A DNA stretch of 64,000 nt from Aselliscus stoliczkanus (Eukaryota > Chordata > Mammalia > Chiroptera > Hipposideridae): NCBI GenBank assembly GCA_033961575.1, contig CM066730.1, positions 149,757,523 to 149,821,522 on the forward strand. The letters are read 5' to 3'. How positions within the stretch are numbered: the first letter of the stretch is position 1; each line of letters begins with the position of its first letter. The notes below the pieces were generated by a model that had not been told where the DNA came from, did not search any database, and saw only the letters and a list, made by a program, of their open reading frames with translations. Positions 44,135 to 56,810 of the stretch are shown here, in pieces. A program made the translations under genes and the position numbers.

Positions 44135-45008
44135 ATGGGGAGACAAAGAAACACAACACAAATAAAAGAACAGAAGAAACTTCCTGAATCAGTGGAAATA
44201 GAGGAAATAGAGGTAACCAACCTATCGGAGACAGAGTTCAGAACACTGATTACTAGAATGTTCAAGGAAATTAATGAAAATATAAAGAAGGATAGAGAAA
44301 TCATGAAAAGCAACCAGCTAGAACTTAAGAACACAATTACTGAATTAAATAACAAACTTGATGGAATCACTAGCAGATTGGATGAAGCAGAAAATCGAAT
44401 CAGTGACTTAGAAGACAAAATAGCAGAGGTCACCATGCGAAACAACAAAAAGAAAAGAAAATGAAAAACATGGAAAATAGTTTAAGAGAGCTGGGGGACA
44501 ACATCAAACTCAATAACCTAAGGGTCATTGGAGTACCAGAAGGAGAAGAGAGGGAGCAAAGGATTGAGAATATATTTGAAGTAATAATGTCTGAAAACTT
44601 CCCTAACCTGGCAAAGGACATTGAAATACAAGCTCAGGAAGTGCAGAGAGTTCCAACCAGGATGATTCCAAACAGGCCCACTCCAAGACACATTCTAGTG
44701 AAAATGGCAAGGGTTAAGGACAAAGACAGAATCCTTAAAGCAGCAAGGGAAAGGCAGCAAGTTACTTACAAGGGTCCCCCATAAGATTATCAGCTGACTT
44801 TTCTACAGAAACTTTGCAGGCCAGAAGGGAGTGGCAGGAGGTTTTCAAAGTGATGAAAAATAAAGGCCTACAACCAAGATTGCTGTATCCAGCAAGGTTA
44901 TCATTTAAAATCGAAGGCGAGATAAGGAGCTTTGCAGAAAAGAATAAGATAAGGGAATTCATTACCACCAAGCCAGCTTTGCAGGAAATGCTAAAAGGGC
45001 TTCTTTAA
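44135..45008 (+). pseudogene. L1 ORF1p pseudogene of element E
   Basis: Starts MGRQRNTTQIKEQKK. It has an N-terminal part, a coiled coil with heptads (residues about 40-105), an RRM region ending TPRHILVKMARVKDKDRILK, and a C-terminal domain (KNKIREFITTKPALQEML). Two breaks divide it. A frame change in the A-rich run near 44450-44464 comes after the coiled coil. One missing base in the C-run at about 44776-44780 (five Cs where the frame needs six) comes after YKGPP. Otherwise well preserved. Confidence 0.93.
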
Positions 45009-45038
45009 GTAGAAGAGAAAAACAACCTAAGAAAGACT

Positions 45039-48000
45039 ATGAACACAAATAACAAAATGGCAATAAATACACAACTATCAATAATCACATTAAATGTAAA
45101 TGGATTAAATGCTCCAATAAAAAGACATAGGGTGGCTGAATGGATAAGAAATCAAGACCCCAGCATATGCTGTATACAAGAGACTCACCTCAGATCCAAA
45201 GACTCATACAGGCTGAAAGTAAAGGGATGGAGTAAAATATTTCATGAAAATGGTACTGAGAAAAAAGCTGGAGTAGCGATACTTATATCAGATAAAATGG
45301 ACTTTAAATTGAAGAATATAACAAAGGACAAAGAAGAACACTTCATAGTAATGAAGGGATCGATACAACAAGAGGACATAACTCTAGTAAACATCTATGC
45401 ACCTAACATAGGAGCCCCTAAATATATAAAACAGATATTAAAAGACAGATCAACAGTAACACTATCATAGTAGGGGACTTCAACACCCCGCTGTCACTAA
45501 TGGACAGATCCTCCAGACAGAAAATCAGTGTGGAAACAGTGACCTTAAATGACACATTAGACCAGCTGGATTTAACAGACATTTTCAGAGCATTTCATCC
45601 CAAAGCTACAGAATATACGTTCTTTTCAAGTGCACATGGAACATTTTCTAAGATAGACCACATGTTAGGCCACAAAACAAGTCTCAAAAAATTTAAGAAG
45701 ATTGAAATCATTTCAACTGTATTCTCTGACCACAATGCTATGAAACTAGAAATCAATTATAAGAAGAAATCCGGGAAGCCGACAAATAAATGGAGGCTAA
45801 ACAATATGCTATTAAATAGTGAGTGGGTCACAAATGAGATCAAGGAGGAAATCAAAAGATACCTCGAGACAAACGAAAATGGAAACACCACGACCCAAAA
45901 TCTCTGGGATGCTGCGAAAGCAGTCCTAAGAGGGAGTTTATAGCAGTGCAAGCCTACCTAAAGAAGGAAGAAAAATCTCAAATCAACAGGTTATCCTTAC
46001 ACCTAAGGGAACTGGAAAAAGAACAGCAAAAGAGGCCCAAGGGCAGTACAAGAAAGGAGATAATAAAGACCAGAGCAGAAATAAACAATATAGAAAACAG
46101 AAAAACAATTCAAAAGATCAATGAAACCAAGAGCTGGTTTCTTGAAAAGATAAACAAAATTGACAAACCTCTAGCCAGGCTCATCAAAAAAAAAAAGAGA
46201 GAGGACTCAAATTAGCAAAATCAGGAATGAAAGAGGGGAAATCACTACAGCCATCACAGAAATACAAAAAATTCTAAGAAATTACTATGAGCAACTATAT
46301 GCCAACAAATTTGACAATCAGGAAGAAATGGATAATTTTCTAGAAGCATACAACCTTCCAAAGCTAACGCAAGAAGAAACAGAAAATCTAAATACCCTGA
46401 TTACTACCAAGGAAATTGAATCAGTAATTGACAAGCTCCCAAAAACCAAAAGCCCTGGACCAGACGGCTTCACAAGTGAATTTTATCAAACATTCAAAAA
46501 AGAACTATCACCTATTCTTCTCAAACTATTCCAAAAAATCCAGAAGGAGGGAAGGCTCCCAAACTCTTTTTATGAAGCCACTATCACCCTGATTCCAAAA
46601 CCAGATAAAGACATCACAAAAAAGGAAAACTACAGGCCAATCTCCCTGATGAATATAGATGCAAAAATTCTCAATAAAATATTAGCAAACAGAATTCAGC
46701 AATATATTAAAAAGATCATACATCATGATCAAGTGGGATTCATCCCTAGTGCGCAAGGCTGGTTCAACATCCGTAAATCAATTAATGTGATACACCACAT
46801 CAACAAAATGAAGGATAAAGATCACATGGTCATTTCAATAGATGCAGAAAAAGCATTTGACAAAATCCAACAGCCATTTATGTTAAAAACCCTTAGCAAA
46901 GTGGGAATACAGGGATCATATCTCAACATAATAAAAGCCATATATGATAAATCTACAGCTAACATCATATTCAGTAGGGAAAAGCTAAAACCATACCCCT
47001 TAAGATCAGGAACAAGACAAGGCTGTCCACTTTCTCCTCTTTTATTCAACATAGTACTGGAAGTTCTCACCACAGCAATCAGACAACAAAAAGAAATAAA
47101 AGGCATCCAAATTGGCAAGGAAGAAGTAAAATTGTCATTATATGCAGATGACATGATACTGTATATAGAGATCCCCAAAGACTCCATCAAAAAACTATTG
47201 GAACTGATAGACGAATTCAGTAAAGTTAGCAGGATATAAAATCAATGTTCAGAAATCAGTGGCATTTGCATATACCAATAATAAACTAATGGAAAGAGAA
47301 ATTAAGAAAACTGTCCCATTTACAATTGCGTCAAGAACTATAAAATACCTAGGAATAAATTTAACCAAAGAAGTGAAAGATTTGTACTCAGAAAATTATA
47401 AGACACTGAAGAAAGAAATCATAGAAGATACAAATAAATGGAAACACCTACCATGCTCATGGATAGGAAGAATTAATATAGTTAAATGTCCATACTGCCT
47501 AAAGCAATATATAGATTCAATGCAATTCCTATCAAACTACCAAGGGCATTTTTCACAGAAATAGAAAATATAATCCTAAAATTTATATGGAATCATAAAA
47601 GACCCAGAATAGCCTCGGCAATTCTGAGAAATAAAAACAAAGTCGGGGGGATCATGCTACCAGACATCAAAACCTACTACAAGGCCACAGTAATCAAGAC
47701 AGTTTGGTATTGGCATAAAAACAGGCACATCGATCAGTGGAACAGAACAGAGAGTCCAGAAATAAATCCAGGCATTTACGGACAGTTAATCTATGACAAG
47801 GGAAGCAAGAATTTACATTGGAGTAAAGATAGTCTATTCAATAAATGGTGCTGGGAAAATTGGACTGACACATGCAAAAAAATGAAACTGGATCACCTCC
47901 TTACGCCTTATACAAGAACAAATTCAAAATGGATTAAAGACTTAAATGTAAGACCTGAAACCATAAAAATCCTAAAAGAAAATATAGGGAGTACATTTGC

Positions 48001-48845
48001 AGACATTACCCGGAGCAATATTTTTACTGATACATCCCTACGGGCAAGGGAAGTAAAAGAAAAAATGAACATATGGGATTATATCAGACTTAAAAGTTTT
48101 TTCACAACAAAGGAAACCATTAAGAAAACAAAAAGGAAGCCTACTGAATGGGAGAATATATTTGCCAACGATATATCTGATAAGGGGTTAATATCCAAAA
48201 TTTATAAAACACTCATGAAACTCAACACCAAAAAAACAAACAACCAAATTAAAAAATGGGCAGAAGGTATGAAGAGACAGTTCTCTAAAGCGGACATACA
48301 GATGGCCAACAGGCATATGAAAAAAAGTTCAACCTCACTGGTCATTAGGGAAAATGCAAATAAAAACCACCATGAGATACCACCTCACTCCAGTCAGAAT
48401 GTCTATCATCAATAAATCAACAAACAACAAGTGCTGGCGGGGCTGTGGGGAAAAGGGGACCCTGCTGCACTGTTGGTGGGATTGCAGATTGGTACAGCCA
48501 CTATGGAAGTCAGTATGGAGGTATCTCAAAGAACTGGAAGTAGAGCTACCGTTTGACCCAGCAATTCCACTCCTAGGTATTTATCCTGAAAAAACCAAGA
48601 CACTTATTCAAAGAAAGTTATGCACCCCAATGTTCATAGCAGCACAATTTACGATAGCTAAGACTTGGAAACAACCAAAATGCCCATCAGTAGATGACTG
48701 GATTAAGAAACTGTGGTATATTTATACAATGGAGTATTACTCCGCTATAAAGAAGAATGAAATCGTACCATTTGCAATGATATGGATGGACCTAGAGACT
48801 AGTATGTTAAGTGAAATAAGTCAGAGAAAGACAAATACCATATGA
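45039..48845 (+). pseudogene. L1 ORF2p pseudogene of element E (endonuclease, reverse transcriptase, Cys domain)
   Basis: ORF2p nicks target DNA and reverse-transcribes the RNA there. Endonuclease: the N-terminal ITLNVNGLN and CIQETH motifs (about 45080-45185), VGDFNTP (about 45470-45490) and SDH (45725-45733). Reverse transcriptase: [14 protein letters not shown] (about 46450), [23 protein letters not shown] (about 47010) and the YADD catalytic motif at 47141-47152. C-terminal Cys motif CWWDC (about 48470-48485), and the C-terminal end with EYYSAIKKNEI. At least six frame changes separate readable blocks, including a lost segment near 45455, an A-run indel near 46195 and one extra T near 47225. 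No functional protein can be made. Confidence 0.95.
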
Positions 48846-49384
48846 TCTCACTCATATGTGGAATCTGAAAAACTGTATGAATGAGCAAAGTAAACAGAAA
48901 CTGTCTCATAGATATAGAGGAAAAATCAGGTTTGCTAATTGGGAGGGGAATGGGGATGAGGGAGAAGGGGAAGGGATTAGACAGAATAAATAGGCAACTA
49001 CAATATTGCCACTGGGATAGGAAAAACAGTTTGGGGAATATAATTAATAATGTTGTAAATATTCTGTGGAATGTCAGATGATCATAGGTCTTGTTAGGGA
49101 GACCATTTCATGGATGCAGTAGAGGTTTGATCACTGCACTGTATTACTAAAGCGGAGGTGGTATACCTACTGTAATTGAATATATATAGATAGTCACGGG
49201 ATGTGGATTATACTGTGGAAGAGAGTCAAAGGAAGAGTAATAGATATATATGATATGGGGGGGAGTGGGGTGGCGAATTGGGGGTGGGGGGTTGTCACTT
49301 TGATGGGTAAAATGTATAACTATTGCATTGTGTTGTACACCTGAAACCAATTAAAAAAATAAATAAATAAATACATAAATAAAT
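48846..49384 (+). other. L1 3' UTR and tail of element E
   Basis: Includes the G-rich segment gatatgggggggagtggggt (about 49252-49271), typical of mammalian L1 3' UTRs, and ends tgttgtacacctgaaaccaa with (AAATA)n. Matches the 3' UTRs of elements A, C and D, so these are one lineage. Confidence 0.88.
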
Positions 49385-49501
49385 AATCAAAAGGAAAGTG
49401 GTTTATAGTTTTTTCTTTTCAGTTTTATCATCAGGATTATTAAATTAACTAATATTAACTCTTCATAGACATGCATTTCTTTGGAGACAAAAGAGTTTTC
49501 T

Positions 49502-49610
49502 AGGGCCGGCTGAGTGGCGCGGTGTTTGAGCGCTGGCTTTGGAAGCCGGCGGCCCCGGTTCAGGTGCCACATATGAGGGCCAGTAACACTGCCCTCAAAA
49601 AAAACAAAAA
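49502..49610 (+). mobile_element. Short SINE
   Basis: Head agggccggctgagtggcgcg, end ggccagtaacactgccctc plus A tail. A perfect 15-bp duplication, acaaaagagttttct, at 49487-49501 and 49611-49625. Confidence 0.96.
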
Positions 49611-49842
49611 ACAAAAGAGTTTTCTAAAAGTGAGACCTGTCAGATTATAAATGGAGACTATAAACTCTATTCAATCTGTTTAGGCATCCCATAAGCATAC
49701 TAGTAGATAACTATAAATTGTAAGATTTGACAAGTAATTTCAGTCTATTCTTCCTGTAAAACTAAACCCTTAGAAAATATCAGTGACTTGGTTTAATTTT
49801 TTTGTTCTGGTAAAAAAACATAACATTAAAAATACCATATTA

Positions 49843-50286
49843 GGGCCGGCCGAGTGGCGCATTGGTTAAGCACTGGTTTTGGGATGCCAGCGGCCCGGGT
49901 TCGGATCCCACATGAGGGCCAGTGACACTGCCCTCTACAGCTAACAACAGCTCCACCTGGAGCTGGGCTGTGCGAGCCCCGGTGATGGTGTGGGCTGCAG
50001 CCCCTGCTGCAGTGGGCTGCCATAGGCTACAGTGAGTGGCCCGCAGCCAGCATGAGCGGCTGGCAGCCAAGAGTGAGCTTCCAGTAGCCGCAGTGAGCGA
50101 CATCCAGAGGCCAGCGACCGATCTGCCTCATCCGGGAAGAGCGCAATGACGATACCAACAGTGAAGCAACATCCTCCGCAACTAAACTGAAGAACAAAAA
50201 GACAGCAACTTGTCTGTTCCCCTTCCCCGATTTGCCAACGCTGTTCCCCTCTGCCAATTCCCCAATAAAATCTTTAAAAAAAAAAT
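49843..50286 (+). mobile_element. Long SINE, full length
   Basis: Head gggccggccgagtggcgc, tail ccccaataaaatctttaaaaa. A 10-bp duplication, taccatatta, at 49833-49842 and 50287-50296. Confidence 0.96.
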
Positions 50287-50296
50287 TACCATATTA

Positions 50297-51178
50297 ATCA
50301 TTTTTAGTATACAGCGTTAAATATATTGACATCGTTGTGCAACAGATCTCTAAAATTTTTCATCTTGCAAAACTGAAACTATACCCGTTAAACATTAATT
50401 CCCCTTCCCCAATCCTTTGATGAACGCCTTTCTTCTTTCTTTTTCTATAATTTTGACTACTTTAGATGTTTCATATGAGTGGTATCATACAGTATTTGTC
50501 CTTTTGTGACTGGCTTATTTTACTTAGCATGATGTCCTTGAGATTCATACATGTTGTAGCATGTTTCAGAATTTCCTTCTTTTTTAAGGCTGCATAATCT
50601 GTTGTATGTATACACCACATTTTCTTTATCGATTCATTCGGGTTGCTTCCGCCTCTTGGCTATTGTGACTAGTGCTGCTGTGAACATGGGTGTGCAGGTA
50701 TTCCTTCAAGATCCTGCTTTGAATTCTTTTAGATATATGTACCCAGAAATGGGGTTGCTGGATAATGTGGTAATTATATTTTTTAATTTTTTGATGAATC
50801 TTCATACTGTTTTCAATAATGGTTGTACCACTTTATGTTGCCAACAGCAGTGCCCAAGGGTTCCAATTTCTCTGTATCCTCACTAACACTTATTCTCTAT
50901 TCTGATAATGGCTGTTCTAATGGGTGTGAGGTGATATCTTGTGGTTTTGATTTGCATTTCTCTTATGATCAGTGATGTTGAGCATCTTTTCATATCTTTA
51001 TTGAATATCTTCTTTGGAGAACTGTCTATTGAAGTACTTTGCTCATACTTTAATTGGTTCATTTTTTGTTGTTATTGTTGATCGGTTGTAGAATTCCTTA
51101 TATATTCTGGATATTAACCCCTTATCAAATATATGATTTGCAAATATGTTTTCCCATTCCATAGGTTGCCAACATGAT
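50297..51178 (-). mobile_element. L1 3' UTR and ORF2 end, minus strand
   Basis: Antisense text: gttgtgcaacagatctctaa, atgagtggtatcatacagta, gaacatgggtgtgcaggtat, tattaaccccttatcaaata. 5'-truncated and non-coding. Confidence 0.85.
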
Positions 51179-51474
51179 CTAATATAATTTACATTTTAAG
51201 ATCAGTCTGGCTGCTGAATAGAAAATGGATCAGTATAGAAAATGGATCAGCAGGAGTGGAAGTAGCAAAATCAATTAGCAGGCTCTTGCAGTAAACTAAA
51301 CAATCCATGATCAGGGCCAGTGGAGAAACATAGAAAGATTAGAATAATATTTTGAAGTAGAACCAACATGTTGTGATGATAGATTGTATGTGAAAGATCG
51401 GAGAGCAGGAAAAGTTAAAAATGACTCCTGGATTTCTGGGTTGGGTACTTCGGCAAATGGTGATGTCATTTCTT

Positions 51475-51985
51475 TTTTCTAAGATTTTTTTTTTTTTAAT
51501 TGGTAATTGGGGGCCGGGAACAGTGTTGGGGAATTGGGGGAGGGGACCAGCCAAGTTATTCTTCAATCTTCATTGTGGAGGACGCCAGTCGCCATCTGTC
51601 TTCCTGTCAGCAGCTCATGGCCTCTAAGCTCTAGGTGCTGTGTTCAATCAATGGGTTGCAGGTGGGCGTAGCCACCATCCCACGTGGCAGTTGAACCAGC
51701 AGCCTTGTTGCTAAGAGTGCATGCCCTATCCACTGAGCCATCTGGGTGGCAACTCAGCTCAAGGAGCTAAGTTCAATCTTTAGTTGCGGTTGGGCATAGC
51801 CCGCCATTGAACAGGCAATCTTGTTGTTACACCAGCTGAGCCATCCTGCCAACAGGCAGCTCAGCAGCAACTCAGCTAGGGCGCATCGTTCACTGGCACA
51901 TGTGGGAATCGAACCGGCAGTCCTGTTGCTCAGAGCATGCACTCTAAGCCAACTCTTAACCACCTGAGCCAGTCGGCCGGCCCCA
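51475..51985 (-). mobile_element. Three-module tRNA-type SINE, minus strand
   Basis: Reverse tail (aagattttttttttttaatt) at the left, then module 3 (about 51660-51750), module 2 (about 51800-51870) and module 1 (about 51900-51985, ending gtcggccggcccc). Duplication gtgatgtcatttctt (51460-51474) / gtaatgtcatttctt (51986-52000). Confidence 0.92.
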
Positions 51986-52332
51986 GTAATGTCATTTCTT
52001 GAGATGGAAAAGGTTGGAGAGAAGCTGTGCCAGGAGTAGAGGTAGGAGAAGGCACAGGTTGAAATCAGTTCAGATACATTAAGTATAGTGTACCTGTAAG
52101 GCATACAACCTGGGCTTTAGTATAAAACACACAATTCAGAACATAATTGAATAAAACACCTAGCACACTTGTATACTTTATCATAAAAAAACTTCCACTG
52201 TTGTGATTTAACCTTGGGTTTACTCTGGTTTAACAAGAATTCTAACTTTTCTTCTTGTCAGAATGAAAAGTTGAGAGAAGTTACTGCTCTTAGTTGCTCT
52301 TCTACCACTCGGTCCCACCAGAGGCTATTTCT

Positions 52333-52468
52333 TTTTTGTTTTTGTTTTTGTTTTTGTGTTTTTGTGTGTGTTTTTTGAGGGCAGTATCACTGGCCCTCAT
52401 ATGTGGGACCCAAACCGGGGCCGCTGGCTTCCCAAGCCAGCGCCAACCACCGTGCCACTCGGCCGGCC
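52333..52468 (-). mobile_element. Short SINE, minus strand
   Basis: A (TTTTTG)n-rich tail and ggccctcatatgtgggaccc, ending cactcggccggcc. A perfect 15-bp duplication, ccagaggctatttct, at 52318-52332 and 52469-52483. Confidence 0.96.
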
Positions 52469-52483
52469 CCAGAGGCTATTTCT

Positions 52484-53114
52484 ATTCAGCTACCCTACTT
52501 CAGGTTTTGCTTACCTCTTAGCATCTCTCTGCATCCTGCTTTTTCCCTATCTGAACCAAAAAGAAAGCAAATGATTCTGCTTACATATGCACTGTTTTCC
52601 TAGGATTACCCTGTGTTGTTTTTTTGTAGCCTGGATGGAAAGTTTCTTTTGGATTCTTATCCTCTGCTGCTTCCTGTTCTTTGAAGACTGGAACTGTTAT
52701 AAAAAGCTAATTGGCTTTAGACACAAAAGATTATTCATTAACTTTTCTGTAAGACCCACAGCTCCTTCCAAGCCTGATTCTAGTTTTTTTTAGAATCTGT
52801 TTTCTTCTGAACAGACATTTTAGAATATATTTGAACAGAGCATGTACCATTTTTAAACCATTGCTTTATATGCCATGTTTAGTTGGAAAGTTATTTTCCC
52901 ATAGAAATAATATTAAAATGGTGATTTGGCTTCCCTAAATAACTCCAAAGCCTTTTAAACTTGTGTCACAGTGGTATTTCATTTATAATTGACAATAGCT
53001 ACACCCTGTTTCTTGGACACAGTGACACATTGCCCATAAGTTATTCTAGTATTGCATAGAGACGAGGACTATACCTACAGGGCCCCAGTAATTTGTTTAA
53101 TTTTCTGTGCTAAC
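52484..53114. other. No recognisable repeat or gene
   Basis: A 68-residue open frame at 52587-52793 shows no known domain. Confidence 0.4.
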
Positions 53115-53235
53115 AGCATAGAATCATAGACTGTATGGGCTACGAGGGATTTTAGAGCTAACACAATCCAAATTACTTATTTTATGAGGGAGAAACTGAG
53201 AGCCAGGGAACCTAAATGACTTTTCCTTGCCCCTT
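53115..53235. mobile_element. Old mammalian-wide repeat (MIR-like) fragment
   Basis: Text cagcatagaatcatagactg and ttatgagggagaaactgaga resembles an ancient SINE-type repeat. Family uncertain. Confidence 0.45.
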
Positions 53236-53409
53236 CTTACCTCACACCACTGAAATTTGATCCGTCTGCTTAGAATTCCAGGGAAACTCTTTAATATCCA
53301 TCCAGATTCAGTTCTGTAAAACTTTCTGGGTCAACCTGCGTTCCCTTGGATATGGTTGGTCACTCCAATCCGTGTATTCTCTCTGTACATTGTATATAAT
53401 TTTTATAGC

Positions 53410-53479
53410 ACTAATTAGCTATAAGTTGTCTGTCCTTGTGCAAGCCATCAAACATCTTTATACTTCAGTTTGTTCATCA

Positions 53480-53480
<1 letters not shown>
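53410..53480. mobile_element. MIR fragment
   Basis: ttgtccttgtgcaagccatc and acttcagtttgttcatcagt fit a diverged MIR core directly before a trinucleotide repeat. Confidence 0.55.

Positions 53481-53518
<38 letters not shown>
53481..53518. repeat. (AAT)n microsatellite
   Basis: About twelve tandem aat units. Confidence 0.95.
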
Positions 53519-53519
<1 letters not shown>

Positions 53520-53695
53520 AGTTGTGCACCACATAACAATGTTTTGGTCAGTGACCCACTGCATATACAATAGTGGTTCCATAAAATTATAATAGAGCTA
53601 AAAAATCCCTATTGCTTAGTGAGGTGGCCATTGTAACATCATTGTACAACTCATTCTAATGTGTTTGTGGTGATACCGGTATAAACAAACCTAAA
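53519..53695. mobile_element. DNA transposon (MER-type) fragment
   Basis: The start cagttgtgcaccacataaca, with gttttggtcagtgacccact and ccataaaattataatagagc, matches a non-autonomous DNA transposon widely spread in mammals. The exact family is not certain. Confidence 0.6.
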
Positions 53696-53699
53696 AGTA

Positions 53700-55020
53700 T
53701 AGCACATACAATTATTTACTCAGCGTCTTGAATCTATAGGTTTATATCTTTTGTCAAATTTGGGAAATCTTCAGATATTATTTCTTTAAGACCTGTCCTC
53801 TTTTCTCTTCTTATGGGGCTCCAGTGATGTGAGATCTTTTGCTATAGTCTGTCAGTTTCCTGAGACTGTTTGCTGTGTTGGGATTTGTTTTGTTTTATAT
53901 TTTCTCTGCTTTTCAGTTAGGTAATTTCTATTCTTATTCTATCTTCAAGTTCACTGAGTATTTTCTCTGTCCCCTCCGTCCTACTATTGAGCCCATCACT
54001 GGAGTTTTTATTTGTTATTGTATTTTTCAGTTCTAAAATTTCCAATCAATTCTTTATATCTTTCAATTCTTTACTGAGAGTTTTTATTTTTTTAAAAATT
54101 TGCTTCAAAGGTGTTTATAATTGCTCATTGAAGAATTTTTATGTTGGCCCCTTTAAGATTGTCAAATAATTTAATGTCCCTGTCATTTTGGTGTTGGTGT
54201 CTATTGATTGTCGTTTTTCATTCAAGTTGAGATTTTTCCTGGCTCTTGGCAGATTAGTAATTTTCAGTTGAAATCTGAACTGGACATTTGCAGTGTTATG
54301 TTACAAGACTCTGGATTTTATTTAAGCCTTTTGTTTTAACTGACTTCCTCTGACACTGCTGTAGCAGTGATAGGGAAGGAGCTGCCTCATTACTGATTGA
54401 TGGGAATAGAAGCCCAGGTTCCCCACTTGGTCTCTACTGATACCTTGCTGACTTAGAAGATTAGGATTGCTTTGTCACTGTTCCCTACATGGCTTGTACT
54501 GACACCAGGGACGGGTGGGGGTGGGGTGGAGGGGTGTGTCTCGTTACATTGGGTTATGGTGAAAGTCCTGATCCTCCACTGTGCTTCATCTGATACCACC
54601 CCAGGAGGAGGGACACTTTGTTACAGCCTAATGGGTGTAGAAGGCTCCCCAGTCAGCCTTTTCTGGCATTGGTAGGGATAGGGTCAGTTTTCTCTGTGGT
54701 GTTTGTCTGGATTAGAGTAGTTACTGCCTTAAAGTGTTTTGTGTTACTAGGTGACCCTTTTCCTGATCTTTTGGCTAGAGAGAGCAGGTTTTGTTGGCGC
54801 TTTTTATTTTTTTGTCTGTATCCATTGTCACTTCTGGGTTTCTGGCTTCTTTAGCTCCAATTCTGGGGTATATAAAGCAAAAAGAATACCCAGGAAACTC
54901 ACCTATGTGTCATTACTTGGGTCCCAGTCTGCCTCCTGCTTTCCACCTTCCAGAGTTTTGCTATGTTTGTTTTATATATAAAATCTAGGGTTTTCTTATC
55001 GTACTTTGTATAAAAAAAAA
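53700..55020 (-). mobile_element. Ancient L1/HAL1-like element, minus strand
   Basis: Antisense ORF1-like text is visible (tgggaaatcttcagatatta, ccagtgatgtgagatctttt, gttctaaaatttccaatcaa). It is followed by a 5' region with gaacaggacattt-like text, tgttacaagactctggattt and several G-rich cassettes (54500-54620). No ORF2 is seen. The layout resembles an old half-LINE (HAL1) but the divergence is high. Confidence 0.55.
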
Positions 55021-55099
55021 TAGGGAAAAGTACATCTACGCATATTCTGTCTTCCTAGAATCAGAAGTTATAAGTGCTGTTATGTAAGTTTTAACTATT

Positions 55100-55200
55100 A
55101 TAATTTGTTATTGAATGTACTATATGCTAAGCACTACTCTAAGTGTTTTGCATATATTTGTTTATTTATTCCTCAAATAACCATATGAAATACGGATTTT
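55100..55200. mobile_element. MIR/L2-like fragment
   Basis: atgctaagcactactctaag and tttattcctcaaataacc match the 3' part of MIR/L2-type repeats. Confidence 0.55.
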
Positions 55201-55344
55201 TTTTGAAATTTATAGTTTTCATTACTTAAAATGACATCAAATAACAAATAAAAATACTGTGTCATGTCAAGAAAGAGGGAGACCATAGAAGAAAGGAAGC
55301 TTTATATCTTAGTGCTTTAACGATGCTTTTTTCCTTGCTGTTTC

Positions 55345-55459
55345 TTTTTTTTTTTTTTTTTTTTTTTCGAGGGCAGTGTCACTGGCCCTTATGTGTGGGA
55401 CCGAACCGGGGCCGCTGGCTTTCCAAGCCAGCGCTTAACCACCGCGCCACTCGGCCGGC
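55345..55459 (-). mobile_element. Short SINE, minus strand
   Basis: T-run, cgagggcagtgtcactggcc, ending ccactcggccggc. A perfect 13-bp duplication, tccttgctgtttc, at 55332-55344 and 55460-55472. Confidence 0.96.
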
Positions 55460-55472
55460 TCCTTGCTGTTTC

Positions 55473-56055
55473 AATAAGGGGCCTTGAAAATTATGTTTCT
55501 TCCCAGAGCAGCAATGCCACTGGAATTGGGGTACAGATATCTCAATGGGTCCCAGCACACAGGTTCTGCTTCACCATTTCCAAACCTATCATATGTGCTA
55601 GGGTGGGGAGCAGACATCAGAAAACCAGATTTCTCTAGGGGGATGAGAACCAACAGAGGGGACAGATGAGGAGTAGGAGCCAGGCTTATCCCAACCACAT
55701 CCAAGCATGGGTGGATAGGGATTGAGAGAAGAGCTGCCTCCAGTGAAGGCTGCAGGTTTGGCCACACAACTTCATGGCTTGGGGACACGCTAGCCCTTCT
55801 GGTGAGCAGAGAGCTGGGTATCATCAGGCACTCAAATATCTCAGAAGGAGCCAAAAAGGGCCCTCGGCTTTGAGATTTGGACACCCACCCTGGAATTATA
55901 TACGGAGGCTCAGCTGCCAGCTGGAAAGCAATCTGACTGTCCCCCAACCATCCTCCCCACCCCCCATCCCCTGGAATCATGCAGAGCATTGGCCTAGACC
56001 TCCCCGAGGCATTTCTGGGTCACAGGTTGAAAAACAACATGGAAGCTGGCGTTTG
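55473..56055. other. GC-richer stretch with a 172-residue open frame, no known domain
   Basis: The minus frame 55989-55471 is the longest open frame outside L1 and SINE sequence. It shows no domain, no signal peptide and no membrane segment, and is rich in Pro and Ser. I do not call it a gene. A decayed retrocopy or repeat is as likely. Confidence 0.4.
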
Positions 56056-56130
56056 TTGAGAGCCTGCTATTCAGCAGGCGCTATTCTGGTTTCCTCCCTT
56101 ACCTCGCTTAATCCTCAACCTATATGAAGT
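56056..56130. mobile_element. MIR/L2-like fragment
   Basis: tttgttgagagcctgctatt and cttacctcgcttaatcctca fit the 3' end of an old MIR/L2 repeat. Confidence 0.5.
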
Positions 56131-56810
56131 CTTTTTTTAAATACGTTGTTTTAATTTTTCAATTACAGTTGGCATACAATATTATATTAGTTTCAGGTGT
56201 ACAACACAATGATTGGATATTTATATAACTTACGAAGTGATTACCCTGGTAAGTCTAATACCCATCTGACACCATATATAGTTATTACAATATTATTGAC
56301 TATATTATTTGCAGAATTGAACCGACCTTGCATATATGCATCCCTCTTGATCGTGGTGTGTGATCTTTTTAATGTATTGCTGAATTCAGTTGCTAATATT
56401 TTATTGAGTATTTTTGCATCTATGTTTCTTAGAGATATTGCCCTATAGTTTTCCTTTTTTGTAATGTCTTTGTCTGGTTTTGGAATCAGGATAATGGTAA
56501 CCTCATAAAATGAGGGCTTGGGAGACTACTCTTGAAATTTTTCAAACTAGTTTCAGAAGAATAAGTGTTAATTCTTCTTCGAATATTTGGTAAAATTCAC
56601 CTGTGAAGCCATCTGGTCCAGGACTTTTGTTTGTTGGGAGCTTGCTGATTACTGATTCAATTTCATTAGTGGAATAGATCAGTTCCAATATTCTGTTTCT
56701 TCTTGATTCAGCCTTAGGTAATATGCTTTTAGGAATTTATCCATTTCTTCCAGATTGTCCAGTTTGTTGGCGTATATAGTTGTTCATAGAAAATCAATAA
56801 CATTTTGCCT
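56131..56810 (-). mobile_element. L1 with internal deletion, minus strand
   Basis: 3' UTR text (cagttggcatacaatattat, gtttcaggtgtacaacacaa) switches at about 56310 to reverse-transcriptase-region text (ttgaaccgaccttgcatata, ccatctggtccaggactttt). The region between was lost. Confidence 0.8.

Larger units (their letters stand above)
42276..49384 (+). mobile_element. L1 element E: near full-length L1
   Basis: About 7.1 kb with all L1 parts in order: 5' UTR 42276-44134, ORF1 44135-45008, ORF2 about 45039-48845, 3' UTR 48846-49350 and an (AAATA)n tail. An 11-bp duplication, aatcaaaagga, lies at 42265-42275 and 49385-49395. The reading frames carry several frameshifts but long readable blocks, so the insertion is moderately young. 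It is the only L1 here that keeps the whole ORF2. Confidence 0.93.

Noticed and set aside
46328..47239. 303-residue reverse transcriptase as a sign of a retrovirus or retron
   Set aside because: The YADD context, endonuclease upstream and neighbouring ORF1 identify L1 ORF2.
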